Positions 57,940-64,000 of a DNA stretch of 64,000 bases are shown here, one piece after another. The position numbers were made by a program, and so were the translations under genes. Below the pieces are notes generated by a model. It was given only the letters and a program-made list of their open reading frames with translations. It made no database searches and had not been told where the DNA came from. The DNA is taken from the NCBI RefSeq assembly GCF_004353825.1, contig NZ_SMNA01000003.1, positions 1-64,000 on the forward strand, read 5' to 3'. Numbering within the stretch: position 1 is the stretch's first letter; every line of letters starts with the position of its first letter. The stretch is from Occultella glacieicola. Its GTDB lineage: Bacteria > Actinomycetota > Actinomycetes > Actinomycetales > Beutenbergiaceae.

Positions 57940-59321
57940 CGGTCGCGGTCCGGGGTGAGCCGGTCCGTGGCGACCACCACACCCCGGTCGAAACAGATCC
58001 GGAAGAAGTCCGAACCGAAGTCGAGCGCGCCGCTGCGGGCGAGGTAGAACTCGCACCGGCTCGGCTCGGGTGCCGGTGGGATGGGAACCGGAACACCGTC
58101 GGCCGGAATGCTGCGCGGCGGGAGCAGGTCGGCGATCTCGGCCCGTTCCACGCCGGTCTCGATCTGCTGGAACGCCTCGGGGGCCAGCCCGGTGGTGCGG
58201 ACGGTGAGCACCTGCAGCCCGAGGAGTACCGCGCCCAGGATGCACGCGAGCGCGAGCGGGATCATGGCCGGCTGCCACTGACGGCGCCGGGACTGGCGGC
58301 GGGCGTGGATGACGAGCCGCTGCGTGGCCGCATCCTCGCCCTGCGCCGATGCCGACGGGTCCGGCGTCCGCGGAACATGGGCGACGACCTCGAAGCCGCC
58401 GCCGGCCCGGGGCCCGGCATCGAGGCGGCCTCCCGCGAGCCGCACCCGCTCGCTCAGGCCGATCAGACCGAGGCCCGCCCGCGGGGCCCGCGGATCGTCA
58501 CCGCGGTGCTGCGCGGCGTCGTTGACGACCAGGACCACGACCGGATCCTCGGTGGCGTCGACCGTGACCGAGACGTCCGCGCCGGGCGCGTGCCGCGCGG
58601 CATTCGTGAGCGCCTCCTGGACCACCCGGTGCGCCACCGGCGCAACCGACGGCGGTAGGTCACCGGAACTGCGCAACCGTACCGCGACGCCGGCGTCGTG
58701 GGCGCGGGCGACAAGGTCGTCCACCCCCTCCGTCCCCGGCACCCGGGACGCCGGGCTCGCGTCGTCGCGAAGGAGCTCGACGACCGTGTGCAGGCGGTCC
58801 GTGGCAGCCACCGCCCGGGAACGGACCTCGGCCGCAGCCGCCCGGATCCGCTCGGGCGCGTCCGGGGCGAGTTCCAGGGCGCCGCTGCCGAGGGCGATCA
58901 TGGCCAGGTCGTGCCCGATCGTGTCATGCACCTCCTGGGCGATCCGAGCGCGCTCGCGCAGCCGCGCCTGGTCCGAGACGATCTCCTGCAACCGCAGCCG
59001 CTGCTCCTCGCGCAGCCACAGGTACCTCCCGACCCACCACGGCAGGATCACGCCCAGGAATTGCCCGAGCAGGGATACCAGCCAGTCGGAAAGAAAAGAA
59101 TCCGGGTTCCGTAGCCACACCAGGAATAGATTGACAAGGGCGCCGGCACCGAAGGCCACGAGCGCGATTCTGAACGACCGCATTCTGCGCCCGACGAGGA
59201 ATGCTCCGGCGACCACAGCCGGCACGAGCAGGAGAGCCAGGTTGCCGCTGCCGACCGGTAGTGCCACGGTCGCGGCCACGAGTGCGAGCCCGAGGAGGCG
59301 ATCCCGTCCGCGGGTGCTCAT
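57936..59321 (-). CDS. Sensor histidine kinase with an extra C-terminal membrane/extracytoplasmic domain
   Basis: A 461-residue kinase. Four N-terminal helices (about residues 8-100), a dimerisation helix with His132 in AQEVHDTIGHDLA, a HATPase domain (VAPVAHRVVQEALTNAARHA, RAGLGLIGLSERVRLAGG) ending near residue 330, then, unusually, another membrane helix (MIPLALACILGAVLLGLQVL, about 355-377) and an 80-residue tail with two Cys (CEFYLARSG, FFRICFDRG) that would lie outside the cell. ATG 59321 is leaderless, TAGCCT six nt upstream. Sensing by the C-terminal part would reverse the normal order. The downstream regulator is coupled. Confidence 0.85.
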   Translation of the reverse strand: MSTRGRDRLLGLALVAATVALPVGSGNLALLLVPAVVAGAFLVGRRMRSFRIALVAFGAGALVNLFLVWLRNPDSFLSDWLVSLLGQFLGVILPWWVGRYLWLREEQRLRLQEIVSDQARLRERARIAQEVHDTIGHDLAMIALGSGALELAPDAPERIRAAAAEVRSRAVAATDRLHTVVELLRDDASPASRVPGTEGVDDLVARAHDAGVAVRLRSSGDLPPSVAPVAHRVVQEALTNAARHAPGADVSVTVDATEDPVVVLVVNDAAQHRGDDPRAPRAGLGLIGLSERVRLAGGRLDAGPRAGGGFEVVAHVPRTPDPSASAQGEDAATQRLVIHARRQSRRRQWQPAMIPLALACILGAVLLGLQVLTVRTTGLAPEAFQQIETGVERAEIADLLPPRSIPADGVPVPIPPAPEPSRCEFYLARSGALDFGSDFFRICFDRGVVVATDRLTPDRDR

Positions 59322-59484
59322 ACGTCAAGGCTAGCAGCGGCGGGAACCTGCCTCCCATCCGACGAAGGTCGGAGCCTCGTGCGGACGGCCACTGACCTTC
59401 GTCAGGTCCTCTTCCTCACCTTCGCGGGTGGTGCTCTGCCGAGGACCCTCCATATTCTCGACCCATGAGGATCGGAATTCACAC

Positions 59485-60414
59485 ATGATCGAAATAGACG
59501 GGCTCAGCAAATGCTTCGGAAAGGCTCGTGCGGTCGATGATCTGACGGTGACGATCAGGCCGGGACTGGTCACGGGATTCCTCGGGCCGAATGGTGCCGG
59601 AAAGTCGACGACGATGAGAATGATCCTCGGCCTGGACCGGCCGAGCGCCGGCCGGGCCCACATCGACGGACACCGGTACGAGGAACTCGCAGACCCGTTG
59701 CGGACCGTCGGTGCCGTTCTCGACGCTCGGGCGGGCCACCCCGGCCAGTCGGCCCGGAGCCACCTGCTCGGCGTCGCCAGGAGCAACGGGCTGGCCCGGA
59801 ACCGGGTGACCGACGTCCTCGAGACCGTCGGGCTCGAGGACGTGGCGGCCAAGCGGATCGGGACGTTCTCCCTCGGCATGACCCAGCGGCTCGGCATCGC
59901 TCGCGCGCTCCTCGGTGACCCGTCAGTGCTCCTCCTGGACGAGCCGGTCAACGGCCTCGACCCGGACGGCGTGCTCTGGATCCGTGGTGTGATGCGCACG
60001 CTGGCGGCCGAGGGGCGCACCGTGCTCGTCTCCAGTCACCTGCTCTCGGAGATGCAGGACACGGCCGATCATCTGGTCATCATCAGCCGGGGCCGCCTGG
60101 TGGCGGACGAGTCGATGTCCGCACTGCTCGCCAGGCGCAGTGCCGGCGCGGCCACCGTCCGCAGCCCACACGGACCGGCGCTCGCCACGGTGCTCGAGAA
60201 CGCCGGGATGTCGGTCACGATCGGCGCGGACTCCGTCCTGCAGGTCACCGGGGCCGACCTCGACGTGATCGGGACCCTCGCCTTCGACCACGGTCACCGG
60301 GTGGACGAGCTCACCTTCCGCCGTCCGTCGCTCGAGGAGGTCTACTTCGACCTCACCGGGGCGGAGCTGGAGTACACGGGCAGACCCATCCGCACGGCGG
60401 TGGTGGCAGCGTGA
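59485..60414 (+). CDS. ABC transporter ATP-binding protein, bacitracin/lantibiotic type
   Basis: A 309-residue ATPase: Walker A FLGPNGAGKSTTMRMILGL, Q-loop region GAVLDARAGHPG (without the typical Gln), signature TFSLGMTQRLGIARALLG, Walker B VLLLDEPVNGLDPDG, switch VSSHLLSEMQD. The SLGMxQRLGIA signature is that of BcrA/lantibiotic-immunity exporters. ATG 59485 starts at the fold. It is divergent from the kinase gene, with a TATTCT box at 59453-59458, and coupled by GTGA to its permease. Probably removes a membrane-active antibiotic. Confidence 0.9.
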   Translation: MIEIDGLSKCFGKARAVDDLTVTIRPGLVTGFLGPNGAGKSTTMRMILGLDRPSAGRAHIDGHRYEELADPLRTVGAVLDARAGHPGQSARSHLLGVARSNGLARNRVTDVLETVGLEDVAAKRIGTFSLGMTQRLGIARALLGDPSVLLLDEPVNGLDPDGVLWIRGVMRTLAAEGRTVLVSSHLLSEMQDTADHLVIISRGRLVADESMSALLARRSAGAATVRSPHGPALATVLENAGMSVTIGADSVLQVTGADLDVIGTLAFDHGHRVDELTFRRPSLEEVYFDLTGAELEYTGRPIRTAVVAA

Positions 60415-61226
60415 GCACGCCGACGGCGCCCGGCCCGCGAAGCCCGCTCACACCCGTGTCCGACCGAGGGCGGTGGCGTCGCCTGGGCTGCGCCATCGCC
60501 TTCGAATGGACGAAGCTGGCGGGGGTGCGCTCGACGCTGTGGCTCCTGGCGACCGGCACCCTGCTGACCGTGGCCGGTGCCCTCCTGATCGGTGCCTCCG
60601 CACGGGCGAGCGGCGTGAACGGATACGACACCGCGACGCCGGCACCCTGGATCGCGGCACAGAACATCTCGTTCACCCAGGTGGCGATCTTGCTCGTGGC
60701 CGTGTTCGCCGTCACCAGCGAGTACGCGAGCGGCTCGATCCGGACCACGCTCCTGAGCGTCCCGAGCCGGGGCAGCGTGCTGCTCGCGAAGGCGGCCGTC
60801 CTGGCTGGCGGCTCGGCCGTCACCGGTGCCGCACTCGTGCTGTTGGGAACGGTCAGCGCCGCGGCCGTCGCGGCCGAGTACGGCACGTACACGGGCGCCC
60901 AGCTCGGCCATGCCGTGCTCGGCACCGCGATCTCGCTGGCGCTGACCAGCATCCTGGCACTCGGTATCGGAACGACCTTGCGCAACACGGCCGGGACCAT
61001 CCTGACGCTGGTCGTGATCCTGTTCGCCCTGAGCAGCGTGCTGCCGATCTTCGGCCAGGCCTGGCTCACCGACCTGGTCGCGTACCTGCCCGGGTCGGCC
61101 GCCGGGGCCCTGGTCACGAACGCCTCGGAACCCTACGGCCCGGCGGCCGCTCTGGCCGTGCTCGCCGGGTGGGCGGTGGCGGGCCTGTCCGCCGGCTATC
61201 TTGCGCTGCGCAGCCGCGACACCTGA
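60411..61226 (+). CDS. ABC-2 type permease
   Basis: A 271-residue permease with six helices: LWLLATGTLLTVAGALLIGA, AILLVAVFAVTSEYASGSI, AVLAGGSAVTGAALVLLG, LGTAISLALTSILALGIG, ILTLVVILFALSSVLPIF and ALAVLAGWAVAGLSAGYLAL. The conserved EYASGSIRTTLLSVPSR after helix 2 marks the BcrB/ABC2-membrane exporters of lantibiotic immunity. GTG 60411 overlaps the ATPase stop. It closes the second exporter-kinase-regulator module and ends 18 bp before the convergent leuD. Confidence 0.88.
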   Translation: MSTPTAPGPRSPLTPVSDRGRWRRLGCAIAFEWTKLAGVRSTLWLLATGTLLTVAGALLIGASARASGVNGYDTATPAPWIAAQNISFTQVAILLVAVFAVTSEYASGSIRTTLLSVPSRGSVLLAKAAVLAGGSAVTGAALVLLGTVSAAAVAAEYGTYTGAQLGHAVLGTAISLALTSILALGIGTTLRNTAGTILTLVVILFALSSVLPIFGQAWLTDLVAYLPGSAAGALVTNASEPYGPAAALAVLAGWAVAGLSAGYLALRSRDT

Positions 61227-61244
61227 CCCGGCCCGGCAGTTCGC

Positions 61245-61883
61245 TCAGACGACGGGCCGAGCCGCCTCGATCTCGACGGTCGGCAGGTGCTTGGCCGGGA
61301 GGGTCTTCGGGCGCCAGGGCTGGCGCCCGGTCTCGAAGGCCGAGATCTCGCCCTCGTGCTCGAGGGTCAGGCCGATGTCGTCCAGGCCCTCCATCAGGCG
61401 CCAGCGGGTGTAGTCGTCGATCTGGAAGGACGCGACGACATCCCCGCAGATCACGGTGCGCGCCTCGAGGTCGACGGTCACCTCGGTGCCCGGCTCGGAC
61501 TCCAGGATCTTCCAGATGAGTTCGATGTCCTCCTGGGCGACCTGGGCGGCGAGCAGGCCCTGCTTGCCGGAGTTCCCGCGGAAGATGTCCGCGAACCGCG
61601 GCGCGAGTACGGCCTTGAACCCGTAGTCCTTGAGGGCCCAGACGGCGTGTTCCCGCGAGGACCCGGTGCCGAAGTCCGGCCCGGCCACGAGCACGGACCC
61701 GGAGCCGTAAGCCTCCTGGTTCAGCACGAACGACGGATCGCCGCGCCAGGCCGCGAACAGCGCGTCCTCGAACCCCGTGCGGGTGACCCGCTTCAGGTAG
61801 ACGGCGGGGATGATCTGGTCGGTGTCGACGTTGCTGCGGCGCAGCGGCACCCCGACGCCGGTGTGGGTGGTGAACTTCTCCAT
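61245..61883 (-). CDS. leuD: 3-isopropylmalate dehydratase small subunit
   Basis: A 212-residue subunit that, with LeuC, isomerises 2- to 3-isopropylmalate in leucine synthesis. Seen are [21 protein letters not shown] split after the DTDQI motif, [35 protein letters not shown], which form the swivel domain and substrate contacts. Length is typical. It follows leuC at a 47-bp gap and is its usual operon partner. Confidence 0.95.
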   Translation of the reverse strand: MEKFTTHTGVGVPLRRSNVDTDQIIPAVYLKRVTRTGFEDALFAAWRGDPSFVLNQEAYGSGSVLVAGPDFGTGSSREHAVWALKDYGFKAVLAPRFADIFRGNSGKQGLLAAQVAQEDIELIWKILESEPGTEVTVDLEARTVICGDVVASFQIDDYTRWRLMEGLDDIGLTLEHEGEISAFETGRQPWRPKTLPAKHLPTVEIEAARPVV

Positions 61884-61930
61884 GACTGGTTCCTACGTCC
61901 TTCGTTCTCGGCAGTTCTCGGTGCTGCGGC

Positions 61931-63412
61931 TCAGACCTGGACCTGCAGGCGCGGGTCCAGCGGGGCCAGCGGCGTTCCGTCGAACGTGGTCAGGTCCGTC
62001 TCCTCACCGAGGTCGAGGTCGGCCAGCGAGGACAGGGTGCCGCGGATCGCGGTGGCGGCGGCCACCAGCGGGGACACCAGGTGGGTGCGGCCACCCTTGC
62101 CCTGGCGGCCCTCGAAGTTGCGGTTCGAGGTGGACGCGGCCCGCTCCCCCGGCTTGAGCTGGTCGGGGTTCATGCCCAGGCACATCGAACAGCCGGCGTT
62201 GCGCCACTCGGCCCCGAAGTCGAGGAAGATCCGGTCCAGGCCCTCGGCCTCGGCCTGTAGCCGCACCCGCGCGGAGGCGGGCACCACCAGGACGCGGACG
62301 TCGTCGGCCTTCTTGCGGCCCTTGACGACCTTGGCGACCGAGCGCAGGTCCTCGATCCGCCCGTTCGTGCAGGAGCCGATGAAGACGGTGTCCACGTGGA
62401 TGTCGCGCAGCGGCGTCCCGGGCACCAGGCCCATGTACTCGATGGCCCGCTCGGCGGTGGTGCGCTCGTTGTCGTCGCCGATCTCCTCGGGCACCGGCAC
62501 GTTCGCCGACAGCGGCAGCCCCTGGCCCGGGTTCGTGCCCCACGTGATGAACGGCTCCAGGTCGGCGGCCTTCAGCACCACCTCGGCGTCGAAGGTCGCG
62601 TCGTCGTCGGAGCGCAGCGTCCGCCAGTACTCGACGGCGGCGTCCCAGTCGGCCCCCTCGGGGGCGTGCGGGCGGCCCTTGAGATAGTCGAACGTGGTCT
62701 GGTCCGGCGCGATCATGCCGGCCCGCGCGCCCGCCTCGATCGACATGTTGCAGATCGTCATCCGCGCCTCCATGGAGAGCTTGCGGATCGCCTCGCCCCG
62801 GTACTCGAGCACGTAGCCCTGACCGCCGCCGGTGCCGATCTTGGCGATGATCGCCAGGATGATGTCCTTGGACGTCGCGCCGGGCGGCAGTTCGCCGTCG
62901 ACCGTGATCGCCATCGTCCTGAACGGGGCCAGCGGCAGCGTCTGGGTGGCGAGGACGTGCTCGACCTCGCTGGTGCCGATCCCGAAGGCGAGCGCTCCGA
63001 ACGCGCCGTGGGTGGAGGTGTGGGAGTCGCCGCACACGACCGTGAGGCCGGGCATGGTCAGCCCGAGCTGCGGGCCCACCTGGTGCACGATGCCCTGGTC
63101 GGCGTCGCCGAGCGAGTGCAGCCGGATGCCGAACTCCTTGGCGTTGGCCCGCAGGGTGTCGATCTGGGTCCGGCTGGTCAGGTCCGCGATCGGCAGGTCG
63201 ATGTCCAGGGTGGGGGTGTTGTGGTCCTCGGTGGCGAGGGTCAGGTCCGGGCGGCGGACCGTCCGGCCGGCGAGGCGAAGGCCCTCGAACGCCTGCGGGC
63301 TGGTCACCTCGTGGACCAGGTGGAGGTCGATGTAGAGCAGGTCCGGAACACCGTCCGCTCCCTTGCGGACCACGTGGTCCTGCCACACCTTCTCAGCCAG
63401 AGTTCCGGCCAT
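61931..63412 (-). CDS. leuC: 3-isopropylmalate dehydratase large subunit
   Basis: A 493-residue aconitase-superfamily subunit with the [4Fe-4S] cluster: Cys ligands in [13 protein letters not shown] and [12 protein letters not shown], plus [20 protein letters not shown] at the N-terminal domain and [19 protein letters not shown] for substrate binding. ATG 63412 is preceded by AGAAGGTGACGTGAC. It is divergent from the IclR-family gene, whose intergenic inverted repeat is the probable operator. Confidence 0.95.
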   Translation of the reverse strand: MAGTLAEKVWQDHVVRKGADGVPDLLYIDLHLVHEVTSPQAFEGLRLAGRTVRRPDLTLATEDHNTPTLDIDLPIADLTSRTQIDTLRANAKEFGIRLHSLGDADQGIVHQVGPQLGLTMPGLTVVCGDSHTSTHGAFGALAFGIGTSEVEHVLATQTLPLAPFRTMAITVDGELPPGATSKDIILAIIAKIGTGGGQGYVLEYRGEAIRKLSMEARMTICNMSIEAGARAGMIAPDQTTFDYLKGRPHAPEGADWDAAVEYWRTLRSDDDATFDAEVVLKAADLEPFITWGTNPGQGLPLSANVPVPEEIGDDNERTTAERAIEYMGLVPGTPLRDIHVDTVFIGSCTNGRIEDLRSVAKVVKGRKKADDVRVLVVPASARVRLQAEAEGLDRIFLDFGAEWRNAGCSMCLGMNPDQLKPGERAASTSNRNFEGRQGKGGRTHLVSPLVAAATAIRGTLSSLADLDLGEETDLTTFDGTPLAPLDPRLQVQV

Positions 63413-63476
63413 GTCACGTCACCTTCTTCGTTCTGAACCCCGTGGGTGTCGGGGCTGTGTTGCCATCCGGACTTGC

Positions 63477-63493
63477 GTCTCACGGTGCGAGAC
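63477..63493. promoter_or_regulatory. Inverted repeat between leuC and the IclR gene
   Basis: GTCTC (63477-63481) and GAGAC (63489-63493) flank 7 bp; TTGC and GCAA extend it with one unpaired G. A probable site for the divergent IclR-family regulator controlling leuCD and itself. Confidence 0.6.
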
Positions 63494-63507
63494 GGCAATA
63501 TCGACCT

Positions 63508-64000
63508 ATGGACAACTCTAGCGGAGTCGGCGTTCTTGACAAGGCGGCCATCGTCCTGGGTGCTCTCGAGGCGGGCCCCGCGACCCTGGCCCAGTTGGTG
63601 GCGGCGACCCATCTCGCCCGCCCCACGGCGCACCGCCTCGCGGTCGCGCTCGAACACCACCGCCTCGTCTCCCGCGACATGCAGGGCCGGTTCGTGCTCG
63701 GCCCACGCCTGGCCGAGCTCGCGTCGGCGGCCGGCGAGGACCGCCTGCTCGCCGCGGCAGGGTCGGTGCTGCTGGCCCTGCGCGACCACACCGGGGAGAG
63801 CGCGCAGTTGTTCCGTCGCCAGGGCGATCAGCGCATCTGCGTCGCTGCCGCGGAGAAGCAGATGGGCCTGCGCGACTCGATCCCGGTCGGCGCCACGCTC
63901 TCGATGCTGGCCGGCTCGGCGGCGCAGATCCTGCTCGCCTGGGAGGAGCCCGACCGTCTGCACCGCGGCCTGCACGGCGCGAAGTTCACGGCCACGATCC
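63508..64000 (+). CDS. IclR-family regulator (partial at window end)
   Basis: The frame from ATG 63508 runs to the window end without a stop: 164 residues seen of about 240. The N-terminal winged helix is VGVLDKAAIVLGALEAGPAT then ATHLARPTAHRLAVALEHH, the linker RFVLGPRLAELASAAG and the start of the effector domain (GLRDSIPVGATLSMLAGSAA). In actinobacteria the IclR protein divergent from leuCD (LtbR in Corynebacterium, NdgR in Streptomyces) controls leucine and related synthesis, so that role is likely. CAATAT lies just upstream, probably leaderless. Confidence 0.88.
   Translation, partial: MDNSSGVGVLDKAAIVLGALEAGPATLAQLVAATHLARPTAHRLAVALEHHRLVSRDMQGRFVLGPRLAELASAAGEDRLLAAAGSVLLALRDHTGESAQLFRRQGDQRICVAAAEKQMGLRDSIPVGATLSMLAGSAAQILLAWEEPDRLHRGLHGAKFTATI

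Overview
The window is high-GC DNA from an actinobacterium. Gene families and order (cydC, rnc-mutM, coaD, recG-rsmD, zinc-type rpmB, thiL-DUF3515-ddl, plsC, murA, leuCD with a divergent IclR gene) fit the order Micrococcales; genus cannot be fixed from sequence alone. At least ten coding regions begin about 5-7 nt after a TANNNT-like -10 box with no ribosome binding site, so leaderless transcription appears common.

Layout. 1-2470: 3' end of cydC and a coupled GAF sensor kinase. 2471-7298: accessory DNA, with a decayed eCIS-type gene fragment, nested remnants of IS256, IS110, IS3 and IS1634 elements, and a lower-GC three-gene operon led by a secreted protein. 7299-9349: M20 peptidase and DevR-like regulator, probably the kinase's partner. 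9433-13125: a sortase-anchored DUF5979-repeat surface protein. 13221-17988: a LacI-controlled 2-keto-3-deoxygluconate operon with two kinases and two aldolases. 18052-21000: a caspase-like protease plus a membrane protein with a TIR-like C-terminal region, then a YefM-YoeB module flanked by a duplication of the mutM 3' end. 21078-24531: mutM, rnc, yceD, a coiled-coil gene and coaD.

24677-34536 separates coaD from rsmD and holds altronate-dehydratase, ThuA, PmoA, Gfo/Idh and HAD genes, a flavin oxidoreductase with an XRE-cupin regulator, an MFS exporter, and a stand-alone AlaRS-like gene preceded by an alanine-rich leader peptide with terminator and antiterminator pairings. 34596-40503: rsmD, an ABC pair, recG and rpmB. 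40587-51774: epimerase, MarR-SDR-GNAT locus, membrane methyltransferase-like gene, CBS protein, thiL, DUF3515, membrane/HTH pair, ddl, trans-sulfuration enzyme, AMIN-like lipoprotein, plsC and MmcQ. 51788-61226: two two-component/ABC exporter modules around murA. 61245-64000: leuD, leuC and a partial IclR gene cut by the window end.

How the genes connect. The altronate dehydratase could feed 2-keto-3-deoxygluconate to the kinases and aldolases 10 kb away, and both loci carry AANCGNTT-type LacI operators. The strongest new candidates are the alanine attenuator in front of the AlaRS-like gene and the caspase/TIR-like membrane pair.
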